Part shown: in pieces, positions 36,019 to 48,917 of the stretch
Layout of the letters: each line of letters opens with the position of its first letter
Numbering within the stretch: the first letter of the stretch is position 1
DNA from: Geosiphon pyriformis
Lineage: Eukaryota; Glomeromycota; Glomeromycetes; Archaeosporales; Geosiphonaceae
NCBI GenBank assembly: GCA_016748015.1
Contig: JAAOMT010000349.1
Coordinates: 2,812-66,811 of the forward strand
Length of the DNA stretch: 64,000 bases
Direction of reading: 5' to 3'
The notes under the pieces: generated by a model
What the model was told of the DNA's origin: nothing
What the model saw: only the letters and a program-made list of their open reading frames with translations
The model's database searches: none
Translations under genes and position numbers: made by a program

Positions 36019-36974
36019 CAGTATGGGAAGAAAAATCTTACCCGAAGATCATGTAATAAAGATTTGAAATTTAGTGTAAATTAATATATTTTTTAAAGTT
36101 CGATTCGCGAGGATCTATGATTTACCGAAACTTGTTTACTTTTTTCTCTGAAAATTACAAATCAAATGTCATCCCCCGATCGCAATACATGGCTTCAAAC
36201 CCTTTTACATTAAATATAACATTCGAGAAATTAAAAGAAACTGGAAACATTGATTGTAAAAATGTTTGGGGCCCTCCCAAACAAATTAAACCTGCATGTT
36301 CTAAGTCAAAGGGCCAATATTTAAGACGAGATCCAGCTTTCTCTTCTCGAAAATTGCTTATAGAATTGTTTCGAAGCAGCTGGGTAGTTCTAACTATAAA
36401 AATAACTTACCATCACAATCCTAATGCTTAGCAGTACCCATAATGAGAAACGTGTGGAATGGGCTTGAACTCACCTTAATGATAATTGGAACCGAACTCT
36501 TTTTTCAGATGAGCACCTTCCAGTTGTTCCAAAATACTATAAAAAGTTTCATGTCCAATTCGTCTGATCCCAAAAAATCGTGTAAAATTTTTGCTTGGGC
36601 CGGATTTTGCGCAAAGCAAAAAACTATTCTGTTTTGCTTCCGGCAAATAAGGGCTCTTATTATGTTGATATTTTGCAGAAGTGGTTAGCTGAGATTCGAC
36701 AAATGTTGACGTGTCTGGCGCTTTCAACAAAACAATGATCCCAATTAAAGCATTTTATGGACAAGTGTTCCAGATTTCCGTTATAAAGAATTTAATAGTC
36801 TATGAAGAGATGATGCAAGAACATTATCGAAAGAGGCAGTAGACAAATTCCTTATTAGTATTTGATTAATGTAATTAGTTGGTTACATGTGTTTACCTAT
36901 TTTATAAATTGTTTGTATAAAGATTATCGAAATATTGTGTAATAATAAAGGGCAAAATTTTTCTTACCATACTT
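36019..36974 (+). mobile_element. Tc1/mariner element with terminal inverted repeats and TA duplication
   Basis: The left end CAGTATGGGAAGAAAAATCT and the right end (reverse complement AAGTATGGTAAGAAAAATTT) form ~24-bp imperfect terminal repeats, each flanked by TA. The interior encodes a decayed transposase: KLKETGNIDCKNVWGPPKQI (N-terminal linker), a WNRTLFSDE stretch with shift, FQLFQNTIKSF, a WAGFCAKQKT-like segment, and SYYVDILQKWLAEIRQML. Size ~956 bases, short for the family, so internal deletion is likely, and no catalytic third segment was found. Not autonomous. Confidence 0.75.
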
Positions 36975-37329
36975 TAGGATTTAAAGGTAAAATTAAAGGT
37001 TTTTTTAACTCATTTGTTGAAATGATGATGCACTTTTGGAAGTATAAAATTCCGTTTTTTAGGTACCTTGTGATGATTGGTCAAAGAAAAATGATTAATT
37101 TTTTCATTTTTTAATTTCGCAAGATAATGATTTTTCTCCAAAAGAAAGTAGCAATTTCCTCAATATTGGAATACGAAAAGTAGTAAATTCCTATTTTTGA
37201 TAGTTTACACTTCAAATTTCTAATCTCTTAGGGTTTTATTTAGTTTGACTCAAAAAAGTCAAGTGCTTTAGGAATATATTATATTATTAAGTTCTGTAAA
37301 ATTACAAGAGTTTTTAAATTTTTATCAAA

Positions 37330-37930
37330 GATTAGTGATATTTGTTTTAAGTTTTAGCAAAAGTACCTTATTAAAAATTCATTCAAGTTTTTCAAGAGGG
37401 CAATCTCAGATAATAATTTAAGTCAAAATAGAATTTTCTAATAACTGAATTTAAAAATTCTTTAAAATGCTTAAAACCTTGTAGAAAAAATTGAAATTAA
37501 ACATAATTTTAAAAACCCAATAATTTTCCAATGTTGAGTATATATATAATTTTAGAAAAAATGGAAAATATTTCATCTATCAAATCATGTATATTGTAAA
37601 TTATAGGTTTGTTTTTAAAAAAGAATTAAAAAGAAAATAATAACATATATTTCCTATATCCAAACCCAGGATAATATTATATATAAAAATTAATATTTAA
37701 TATGGCCTCCTTCGACATTTATACAAGCCAGACATGCTATGAATGTTAATAAATACTATCTCTTCAAGAAGATTTGATCATTTTTTTTTCTTAGTTCAAT
37801 AAAAATCTCTTAAGATGTTATTATTTTGTAACTATTTCTTTTATTTTTTTATATTATGCTTTAATATAGCCCAAATATTCTTAATTAGTTGAGATAATAA
37901 CCATAGCAAACCATAATATAAAAGTCTTGC
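37330..37930 (-). mobile_element. Tc1/mariner transposase relic, second copy
   Basis: Same repeat as 18,330-18,960 in the same orientation. The minus strand reads LIKNIWAILKHNIKK (third catalytic region) and SMSGLYKCRRRPY near the C-terminal end. Strongly decayed; it marks the left edge of the very AT-rich block. Confidence 0.55.
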
Positions 37931-38454
37931 TTGAAAATTATGTCATTAAAAATTTTTTTAAATAGCATTTCATAAAGATGGTTATTAATATTTCATGATT
38001 TAAATTTTCTTTGAATATATAAAACTAATCTTTTTATGTTCACTAATCACCATCCAAACATGTAGCTTGAAGAAATACTTTACCATTAGTGTTATAAATT
38101 ATCCAAACAAAAAAAAAGTGTGTATTAGAAAATACAACTTTGTATTAATTATAATAACAATAATTATGTGTCTATTACAGATGATTATTTTTGGCATTTT
38201 CAATAAAAAAAAATATACTTAAACAGAATAACAGTGTGATTTTATTTTAAATGTTTGTTCTGAATAGTTTATTTATCGATTTTAATGTTTAATATTACCA
38301 AAGAATTTAATTATTTTTTTTGATATTGTTTAATATTAATTTTATTGTTAATTTTATTACTGATAAAAGCTATTAAATCTTTAATAAGCTATTTTTATTT
38401 TCAAAGTATCTTTTATATTTGAATTATATATATTGTTAAACTTATAATAATATT
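37931..38454. other. Transition into the very AT-rich block
   Basis: May carry further 5' transposase relic near 38,030-38,100 (VWMVISEHKK on the minus strand). G+C falls sharply after about 38,200. Confidence 0.4.
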
Positions 38455-38469
38455 ATAATTAAAACTTTT

Positions 38470-39085
38470 ATTTTTAATTTTATTTATTTATTTAGCTATA
38501 ACTAGTAATATATATTAATTACTAATATCATTAGTTAGTCATTCTATTTTAAGAAGTTGTTGTTAATATAATTATTAACCAAATTTTTAATGTAATTACT
38601 GATCTGAGTATTAATTTTTTTTTAAAAATATATAAATAAAACTTTCTAAAGCTGTAAAAAAAGATTTACACTCAAATTAAATTTATTTAAAGCAAAAATT
38701 AAAACAATAATATTAACTTTTTTGTTTTTTTATTATTATTATTTTCTCTTTTTTTGATTTGTATAATTGTTGATTTTTGTTAAGTATATTAAATAAACAT
38801 TTATTAAAAAGTATAACTAATACTTAATATTAAATTTTAAAAATACTAACATAAAATATAAAATTATATTAATGTATTATTTTTTATTAACAATATAAAC
38901 TATTTTTTACTTTTAAATTTTTTTGTTATCTTTAAAAAAATAGCAACCAAGATATTTATAAAACTAATTTTACATATTAAATTTTTATTAATTTAATTTA
39001 TTTATTAAAGTTGAATTATTTTTTAATTATTTTTATTATTATATAATATTATTACTTCTTGTTATTTTTTAATATATTATTTTAG
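38470..39085 (+). repeat. LTR-like repeat A
   Basis: Aligns along its length with 44,250-44,885 and more loosely with 62,765-63,480. The block at 38,948-39,085 is nearly identical in spacing to 44,747-44,880. After it, AGATTATCAAATC near 39,115 could be a mutated primer-binding site, since similar sequence follows copy C. Confidence 0.65.
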
Positions 39086-42000
39086 ATTATAACATAAAAA
39101 TAGTGCTTTTTATAAGATTATCAAATCTTTAATTTATCTATTATTGTATAAATAATTACTTTTTTTTAACACAAAAAACTTAAAATTATTCTATAATATA
39201 TAATCAAAACAATTTAATTTATATTAATTTTGTTCAAAAAAAATTTTAAAAAAACTATTATAGCAAATTAATATAATAATAATTACAAGTTTTAAATAAT
39301 TAAAGAATAGTTTTAAAAATTTTTACTATATAATTTACATAAAAAACTATTAAAAAAGCAATTCAACAAATTATTTAATGATTTTTAAAAAATACTAGCC
39401 AAAACATAACTTTTTTTATTATTAAATTTGAAGAAAAATTTTGTATTGTAATTCTAAGTAAAAAATTAAATAAAAAAACAAAATATTTATTTTTTTATTA
39501 AAAGTTTAAAAACAGATTTATCTTATACTTTATGGTCTTTTTTAATTATTAAAAATAATTTAACATTAAAAACAATTATAAAAAAATTTAATAAATAAAA
39601 AACAACCAATAATTATATTTAAAAATTATTTTTTTATCTTTAATAACTGTTTTAAAAATCAAAATTTTTTAATTTGTTATTAATGTAAAAACATTAGCCA
39701 CATAGCATAAAATTATAACAATTCCCTAATGTTTTCTTTAAATTTGAGAAATAAAAATTAATAAAACAATAAAAACAACAATAATTAAACTTTTAATCCA
39801 AATATTAAATAAATCTATGTAAACTTTTTTGAAAAAAATCTTTTTATTAAAGCAACAGAATATTAGTTTTTAAATTAATAGATATATTTTTTAAAAATAA
39901 AAATACAAACTAAAAAAAAAAATTTCTTGCTTAATTTTAATTTAATCAATAATAACATAAAATTACAAAAAACAATAACAAATTATTAAATTATACTAGA
40001 TTTAAAAATAAAAAATAAATTTTAATCTGAATTTTAATATAATTGTTTTAATTTTTAACAATAAAAATAAATTCTTAAAGTTAAAAGTAATTAAAAATTT
40101 ACTAAAATTAAAACTACCAAAAATTTAATAGTCAAAAATCTAAAAAAAATATTTATTTATATTATTTTTAGTTAAATTATAATTTATTTACAGTTTTAAA
40201 AAAATTTTTAAAAATTATTAATATCTAAAAAAAAAGCTTAAAACTTATAAATAATTTTAACAAATAATATTATTTATAATAATATTTTTTTATTTGCAAA
40301 GCATATATAGTTAAATATTTTATAAATTTGATATTAAATAATAACTTTTTAATTAATATTTTAATTCAATATTTCTTAAATGTAATTAGAAAAATATTAA
40401 CAAATTATTTACTAAACTTATAATTAATGTTTTTAAAATAAAAAAAAGCTTAAAAATTATCAAAGCTATTCTTATTTAAATTAATATAGAAATATTAAAA
40501 GCAAAAAACTATACTATAATTATTGAAAATAAATAGTTAAAAAAAGCTAAAGTGTTTTTAAATTATGAATATTTGTAAATTTACAATTTACAGTAAAGCC
40601 AAATTTATAATAGTTAAATATTAATATTAAATAATATTTCTTATAACAATTTAATAACAACAACAATAAAACAACAATAAAAACAATTTTGATAATTCTA
40701 AAGACACTAAAAAAGAAAAAAGCTAAATTAGTCTTTATTCTTTTTAATAATAATAAAAAACTCATAGATAATATGTAAATGAGCAGTAAAAAATTAGTAG
40801 TTAATAAAAACTTATTTATTAATTATATTATAATATGCTTAGAAAAATGTTTAGACAACAACTAAAAAAAAACAAAATAAAACTATAAATAATATAGTCT
40901 TTATGCTTAATATTAATATAATTATATTTCTATTTTTTAAGTATTAAATACAAATTGTGTTTGATTTTTTTCAAGAATTAAAAATTAGTTAGTTTAATTT
41001 TTAATTAAAAAAATCAAAACTGTACAAAAAACATTAAAAAAAAGTGTCTAAAATTCAATTTTTAGCAATTAAACAAAAAAACTCAGTAAAAAAACCAAAA
41101 AATTAATATCGAGAATTTGTTGGTTTGAAATAAATCAGTAATATTGAAAGATAATAATATTTTGGTTCAATAAATATCATTCAACATGTAATTAAAATTA
41201 AAAATATTCGACTTATTTATTTAAAACTTTATTAATCAAATTGCTAAAATAATTAATTTATTAAAAATAAATAAATTAAATAAAAAAAGTTGAATACATA
41301 TAAGAAATCAAAAATAATAAATATTTTTTATTATAGTAATATTTAAAAAAAAGAAATTTCATAATTCTGTATTAACTATTAATAATTAAATATTATTATT
41401 AAATAAGATATATATATTTTTTCAAAAATTAACAATATTTTTGATTAATTTAAAGACCTAACTAATTTTATAATAATTAATTTAACTGTTAAATTTTAAC
41501 AGATAAAAATAAATCCTGTAGCAAAAAAAACAATTTTTTATATAGTATAAGCTTATAAGTTTATTATAATGCTTTTTGAATTAATAAATATTTTACTATA
41601 TTTCAAAAATTAATGAAAAAAATATTTAAATCAAAACATTAAAAGTTTGTTTATGTATAACTTAATAATAAAATTATGTATTTAAAAACTTAGAATAAAT
41701 ATTTAAATTATTTTCAAAAAGTTTTTGATATTTTTAAAAATATTAAACTTAAAATTAAACTAATTAAATTATTTTTTAGATAACAATTTATCTTGTTTTT
41801 AAGTTATTTTATAATAAAAAATAGAATTTTTTAAACTTAGCCAAAGTAAAAAAAAAGTATAAATACTTAAACAACTAATAAATGTTTTTGAATTATCTTT
41901 TTTTTTAATTAATCTTTTATTATCAAAAGTTTATTAAAAATTTTTCCAAATTACATATTTATTTAATCAGTTTCTATAAAAAAATATTAATTATTATTAA

Positions 42001-44249
42001 AGTATTTTTTAGCAAAAAACATTTAAAACATTTAAAAAAAACTGATTATTAAATTTATCTTAAAACAACTCAACTTTAATAAATTATTTATTTTTTATAT
42101 TAATATTTTTAATGTTTTTTTAATACTATTTTGTCTCAAACAAATTTAAACACAAAAAAACATATTATAATATATAATACTAAAACTTTTTAATAAGTAA
42201 AAAAAATGATATAATTACCAAAAAAATACTTAACAATAGTATAATCTATTGTTTATTAAAACAAATATTTTATAAAAAAACATTTTAATATTAACATTAA
42301 TTATTAAGTTTTAATTTAATTAAAAAATAAAAAAAACTAAATTACAAAAATATTTCTTGTTAAATAATACATTTGAACAAATTTAATTACAATATTAAAT
42401 ATTACAAAAAAATAAGCAATCAAAATACAGATGTTTTATTTTAATTGGTTATTTAATAAAACAACAAATTAGCAAAAGTGCTAATTTAATTAATTATTAA
42501 TAAATTGTTTAAACTAAACATATTAATAAACTTAGGAAATTATTTAGCACTTATTAAATTTTTAAACAAAAAACAATATCTGTCAAAATATAATTAACAG
42601 CAAAGAAAATATTTGTGTAAACAATTAAATTTTTATTTAATTTGTCAAAACTAATTATATTCATAAAACTAAATAATTTCACAAAAAATTATCTTAAAAA
42701 AAAAAAATATACATACTAATTTTTTAGCAAAATATTAAAAACAATTCAAAAAACATTAACAAAATATTATTGGCTAATTTTAGAAAAAGATATAACAAAG
42801 TATATTAAAATCTGTAATACTTGTTAACAAAAAAGTAAATTCTATTAAAAAAAAACATTTACCTAATTTCTATTGGTTAATTTTTTGACAGAATTAAAAA
42901 TAATGTTGTTAAACTTTTAAAAATAATTACTAATAGAAATAAATACATTATAACAACAAATTACTAATAAAATAGATAAAAACAAAAACAATATTAAATT
43001 AAATTGTTATTTTAATTGCCAATTTTATTTATAAAACAAAATTTTGTTTTCAACACTTTTTACTTACAAATTAGCAAACTATAATATAATAATTATAAAT
43101 ATTTCTATTTATTTTATAAATATATAATAATACTATCTATTTAAACTAATATTAAGATAATATTTTTTAAAAAAAATAATTAAACTTAATTATAAAAACA
43201 TTTACAATAAAGATTTGAAAAAATATTAAATTTTTTTAATAAAAACATGAATAATTACTTATAAAAAGATAAAAACATTTCAAAAATTATTCAAAAAAAA
43301 ACATATAAAATACTTTCTTTAAGTATTAGTAACTTGGTTTTTAAATACAAATCTAATTAAGATAATATTTTTAAAAACAAATTCTCAAGTCAATAAAAAA
43401 AATTATTTATAATAAACAAAACATTAAATAACAAATCTTATATTTTATAAAATTAATATAAGACAATATTTAATAATCAATCTGTTCATGATACAAAAAT
43501 CAAAAAATACTATAAAAAAACCAATTTGTTATCTATTGTTATAATACTTATAATATTTATTAATAAAACACCAAAACAGTTATAAAAAAAGTCATTTTAA
43601 TTCCAAAACAAATGTATCTTTAATCAGCATAAAAAAATATTTTTTTAATTAAAATATTCAAAATATTTTCCTTATAATTCGTAAATATTAAATAAAAAAC
43701 TATTCAAACATTTTATTTATTACTAAAAAACAAATAACAATTAAAGATAAAATTGGAGTATACTTTGTTATTAATTTATAAAAAACTGTTACAAAAAAAA
43801 AATTAGCAGCAAGATAAAAAAGTATATACTTAAATATATAACTATTAAAATACTTTTTTTTAATATATTTAAAAAAATAATAAAAGAAGTTTTGCTTATA
43901 GACAAAAAATTATTATATAAAAAACAATTCAAATATTATAGAAAACTTAGTAAAATTATTAAAAATATAAAGCTTTTAAAAAAACCAACTTTAAAATTTC
44001 AGACAAAAATCTTAAATATAATGTGTTTAGATGTTTTAAAAGTTTTGATCATTGTAAAAAAGCCAAAATACTTATACAAAAGTTTGGTTTCTTGGATTTA
44101 AAACTAATATAATTACAGCTTTTATATAATTTGCTAATTAAAAATTTTAACAAATTAGTTATTTTCAAGATAAAAACTTTAAAACTTCTTTTAAATAAAT
44201 TTATTTTACCAAAGTTTAATTTTTTTAGAAAAAAAAATATTTTGGTTAA

Positions 44250-44885
44250 AATTTTTTATTTATATACTTAGCTATAGTTAATTATATGTATTAGTTATTA
44301 ATATTATTAATTAGCTATCTTATTTTAAGAAATAGTTATTAATATAATTATTAACTTGATTAATAATTTAATTATTGACTTAGTTATTAACTTGTTTATT
44401 AACTCGATTATTGATCTAATTATTAACCAAATTATTAATATAATTATTTATTTAATTATTAATTTATTTTTAAGAATATATAAATTAAATTTCTTAAAGT
44501 TGTAAAAATACATTTATATTTAGATTAAATTTATCAATACAATAATATCAACTTTTTTATTTTTTTTATTGTTTTTTTTTAATTTGTATAATTATTAGTT
44601 TTTGTGAAAAATATTAAATAAAAATTTTAAAAATAATTTATATTATTAGTATAATTTTATGTTTTATATCAATATTTTAGAATTTAATATTAGATATTAA
44701 TTGTACTTTTTAGTAAATATTTCGTTATTTTTAAAAAAAATAACAATTAAGATATTTATAAAACTAATTTTATATATTAAATTCTTATTAATTTAATTTT
44801 TTATTAAAAATAAATTATTCTTTAATTATTTTTATTTTTATATAATATTGTTTTTTTGTTATTTACTAATATATTATATTTAACT
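44250..44885 (+). repeat. LTR-like repeat B
   Basis: Direct copy of repeat A. Contains a run of short ATTATTAAC/T-type units (44,330-44,465) also seen in copy C, then a TATA-like ATATATAAATT and the AAGATATTTATAAAACTAAT block. Confidence 0.65.
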
Positions 44886-45448
44886 ATAATAGTAATATAA
44901 AAAAATTAATAATAATGTAAAATAATATATAAAAACATATAAGAATATATAATAATAAAATATAATTAATAATAACAAAAAATATTAAGCTTTTAAAAAC
45001 TATTTTATAAAATTAAAAATATGATATATATAAATAATTTAACTTAAAAAAATCAAGAAACAAAAAAACAAATTCAAGTTAAATTAAAATAAACAGAATT
45101 TTATTTTCATTTTATATTTTTATATTTTTAATATATTTTTATAATTATTTATAAATTAAATCTTATTTTTTTATTTAAAAACTCTTTTACTTTTTTTTAT
45201 TTAAAAATCAGATATTATTAATATAATATTTTTAAAATAATTATTTGAATTAATAAGTTTTAATTATAATTATTAAAAAATATTAATTTTTATTTTAAGT
45301 TTTTTTTTATTACTTTTTTTTAAAATTATTGATTAGCTTAAAAAGCTAAAAGTAAAATAAGAATGTAATTTAATTGTTATAAAAAATTATTTAAAATAGT
45401 AATAATCTGATAAAAATTTTTAACAAAAAAATAATATAAAGTATTATA

Positions 45449-45463
45449 AATAACAGATTTTTT
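45449..45463. repeat. Candidate target-site duplication, 3' side of ORF1-only unit
   Basis: AATAACAGATTTTTT here matches AATCACAGATTTTTT at 47,655-47,669 in 14 of 15 positions. The two sites lie exactly at the edges of the G+C-richer ORF1-only unit. Confidence 0.6.
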
Positions 45464-47654
45464 TTTATTAGAGTTTAGGCTATACTACATTGAAACATTA
45501 GAAGAAAACTTACCCAAAAATAACATCTTTTGGATAACAAGAAACAAAGTTACACTATAAGAAACCAATCCAACCAGCTATTCAGCTGTTTTCAAGATAT
45601 CAGCTTTAACATTAATAGGCTCATGTTCCCAAAAGGACATCAAGTTAAAAAACACCTCATCATCCAAACCAACTGAATGCTCTGAATTGCCAAACATATC
45701 AATATCTTCCATGCAGCATTCTTTTTTTAAAGAAACCACTTCCCTTTCTAACTTACCAACAATCTTACTAAAAAAACTTATATGTACTATAACCTTATTG
45801 ATCTTAAGGCCAAGCTTACTGCTTGAAACCAAATCTCTATTAATAAATTGCTTAAACAATTTGACCAAGAAACCAACTGGTTTAACAATAGACTCAACCA
45901 AAACAGAAAGCTTGATCAGATCAGATTCCAAAGAAGCCAACCAAGAAAACACCAAGAAATCACTAATAACCACAGAAAGAAAAGTAGGAGCCACCAGGGG
46001 AGAAAACTCAGAAGAATCCAGGAAAGCAGAAGCTTTTACATAAGAAACACTATTCACAAAATGTGTTTTAAACACCTTAAGAGTCTTAAAAAGGGAAGGC
46101 AAAGAAACTTTGCAGTCAACAGCCAAATGACTCACTTCTTAACATCTAAAGCATTGCCGACAACCAGGAGTTTTTCACCAAATATAGCATTTTCTTAAGG
46201 TACTAGTTTTGATAACTGTAGAGTCCAAATTAACTTGAGAACCAAATGTAATCAGAGCAAACTGGAAACAATGACCAGAATCAGGTAAACAAGAAATAAA
46301 ACAAGTTTGGCCACCAACCTGGGAGATCATATCACTAATCTCAAAGACAGTACAACCAGAAAGAAGATTAACCAATTTGGCCTTGAACTGATTATAAAAC
46401 AAAATTGTCTCATTTTGATTTATAAGAGGAAGAATGTGAACACTATCTTTGCCCACCAAAATTGACTAGTGATTAAGAGCAGAAGCAACAGCATCCAATT
46501 CTTTAAAGTAAACAACCACATATTGCCAAACACCAGCAGACTTTAGCACTACATAAGAAACTTTACCAAAAACACTAAGAGCTACACTTCCAGAGGCATA
46601 TCTTATAGCACAACAGCAGCAGAAAAAAAACTAAACTCAGAAACCACCAAAAACTTGGCAATTTTAAGAGAAGCAAGGTGAACAGAGCTTGTAAGCTCAA
46701 CCAGAAAAGCAGTGTTCAAAGAACTTTGGGAAGCAAATTCCACACAAAACAGCTTCATATTGTCTTTTAATACTGACTTTGCATCCAAAAAACCATGTAT
46801 TGATTGAAACTCAGTCTTAATATAAGCCAATTTGATCTTGAAAGTAGCACCAGGCACCAAAGTGGAGGCCACCCACTCAGCAAACTTTTGACAACTAGAA
46901 ATAGTTTTCCAGGCACCACCAGAAATAGCACCAAAAACAAAAGAAAAAAATGATTCAGTTTTCATTTGATTACTCCAGTTCTCAAGAACAGGTGACCCAA
47001 TAGGAGAAGATTGTTTTGCTTCCAGAACTAGCAAAAATCTGCCAGAAAACACCATATTTGGCAACACAGCCAGTGGTTAATCTTGGTCCATCTTAGATAA
47101 TGTGCCAAATGATGCTATGAAGATCTCATCTAAGATCTCATTGGGAACCACAAAGGGATTCGGTGTAACAATAGCAGAGGCAAACAACTGCTCCCATTTT
47201 TCTGAACTTTTGGTCTTTTTGATCATTTTTTTTGAAAAGGAGATGCTAGAAACACCAGATGTTAAAGCTATAAAGGGGAATATCAGCTTATTAACTGGTC
47301 TATTATTAAATACTTTTGGGCTCTTAGTAAGGGTGGAGACAACACTGGGACTAATCTAAGTGTGTCTTTTTAAAAGAACTTTGACTGGTAAAAAACCAGC
47401 CAAAGATGAGGAAGTTGCTTCAGTAGCTACTAAAAGCAGCTTTTCATGAGTACTGGGTAAAAGAAAGGCTTCTAAAACGTTCTGTCTAGTTGCTTTGACA
47501 ATAAAGAGAGTTTTTCTGATTGAAATTTTATTAGATATTTCAGAACAGATATCAGGTGCAGCTTTTTTACTCTTTGCTTTGGTCATAGTCATAAAATTAA
47601 GAAGACAAAGAGTTTTTTAGTTGTGTTGTTTTTCAGGTTTAACTGTATTTAAAA
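45464..47654 (-). mobile_element. ORF1-only LINE-like retroelement ('half-LINE')
   Basis: A ~2.19 kb minus-strand unit of higher G+C than its surroundings. It runs from just upstream of the ATG at 47,592 through one ORF1-type frame to a stop at 45,578-45,580, then ~115 bases of 3' sequence, ending in an A-rich tail (AATAAAAAAAAA read on the minus strand). A 15-bp near-perfect direct repeat flanks it. There is no ORF2. Ordinary LINE copies lose their 5' end, not ORF2, so the layout with ORF1, tail and target duplication points to a complete non-autonomous element mobilised by another LINE, like mammalian HAL1. A degraded relative lies at 61,380-62,345. Confidence 0.65.
45578..47592 (-). pseudogene. 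LINE ORF1 protein gene, interrupted
   Basis: Homologous along most of its length to the ORF1 at 48,918-50,879 though clearly a different subfamily. From the ATG: a Lys/Ser/Thr-rich start (TMTKAKSKKAAPDIC), a Ser-rich linker (SPSVVSTLTKSPKVFNNRPV), a middle region, an RRM-like domain ending SAGVWQYVVVYFKELDAVAS, then a stop, GKDSVHILPLINQNE, a zinc knuckle CFRC-x-EVSHLAVDC (CX2CX4HX4C, its fifth position a TAA stop), and a C-terminal helical region with SIVKPVGFLVKLFKQF. Lesions: TAG 47,356-47,358, TAA 47,077-47,079, a shift near 46,600, TAG 46,466-46,468, TGA ~46,173, TAA ~46,140. Most are of the kind produced by C-to-T or G-to-A change. Such proteins bind LINE RNA as chaperones. Confidence 0.75.
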
Positions 47655-47669
47655 AATCACAGATTTTTT
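47655..47669. repeat. Candidate target-site duplication, 5' side of ORF1-only unit
   Basis: AATCACAGATTTTTT; 14 of 15 positions match 45,449-45,463. Confidence 0.6.
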
Positions 47670-48761
47670 AACTTATTATACTTAGTTAATTTACCAAAAT
47701 TATAAAAATTTATATAATTAATTACTTATATTGTAGTTTATTAACTATTAAATTAATAATATTTATTAGTATTATTAATTAAAATTTTCACAAAATTATT
47801 ATCATGTTTTATTAACTTAAATATCTATTTAGTCTTAATATTAAGCATTATAATAAGTAATAAAAAAATTCAGATTTTAAGTTATTAATTACAATTAAAA
47901 TCAAAAAATAATAATTGTAAACTGACAATTAATTTTATTTTAACTATTTTTAAAAATATTAAATTAATTATTATATTTTAAATTTTAAAAAACACCGGAT
48001 TTTTTTATTATTTTACTTTATAAAAATATACAATAAAGTTTTTTAATTTTTTTTTATAAATATAATTATTTTTAAAATAATTTGTTTAATAACAATTATT
48101 AAAATAAAATATTTACAACTTGAACTTTGATAAATTATTTAATAAAACTATTTTTAAATAAAAAAAATTTATTATAATAGTGTATATTAATATCAAAATA
48201 GGTTAATAAATTATTAAGCTTATTTTTAATTATAGATTAATAAATAATATTATTATAAACCAATTTATAAATCAAATAAATTACTAAATTAATTAAGCTG
48301 TTAATGTATAAATTATTATTATTTATACAATTATTAAAACACTAATTAGAAAAATTAATAATTTTTTTTTAAAATTAACATAATTGTTTTTTTTTATTTA
48401 AAGCAAATACTATATATTTATTTAAAGTATTCAAAAACTTAAATTTAATATATAATAATTAGTATATTTAAATATTAATAATCTATAATTATTTTAAAAC
48501 AACTATTTTTTAAAAACAATTTTATATTAAATTTAAAGATTTTATTAAACAATTTATTTTAAAAATACATAATATTTTTTTGACTTTTAATTACTATATT
48601 AAACTGCTATTATTTTTAATTTTAAAAACAAAAAAAGAAAAACAATTATTTAAATATTAATAAAATTAATAATAATATTAACTCAATAATTTGCAAAAAA
48701 TATAATAAGCAACTTTTATTTATAAAAATTTGTTATATTTTTACTAAAAATAGAACAAAAT
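47670..48761. other. Very AT-rich DNA between two LINE insertions
   Basis: No gene or recognisable repeat. Probably the same decayed material into which both G+C-richer elements inserted. Confidence 0.5.
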
Positions 48762-48917
48762 TATTTGTGACAAAAAAAAACAAAAAAACAAACTTTTCTC
48801 TCCCGTTGATCCCCTGGTCACAACGAAAGCTTTGAGTCGTCACTGAAATAGCCTTTCTTTTCCCTTTCCCTTCACCTTTCTCCAGTTATTTCTTCAGACA
48901 TTCCCCTTTTTGTGGCT

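Larger units (their letters stand above)
38455..44900 (+). mobile_element. Decayed LTR-type element
   Basis: Two direct repeats of ~0.65 kb (38,470-39,085 and 44,250-44,885) bound ~5.2 kb of extremely AT-rich DNA, the size expected for a Ty3/gypsy-like element. Both repeats contain an ATATATAAA-like TATA stretch, a T-rich core, AAATAAA signals and a closing AAGATATTTATAAAACTAAT block. The interior has no readable gag or pol; only short frames such as 43,892-44,101 remain. Decay by C-to-T and G-to-A change, as in the neighbouring LINEs, would explain the loss. Family assignment is inference from structure alone. Confidence 0.5.

Noticed and set aside
38470-39085. CRISPR-like or satellite interpretation of the short ATTATTAAC units
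   Set aside because: Units are irregular, lie within LTR-like repeats present three times, and no spacer structure exists.
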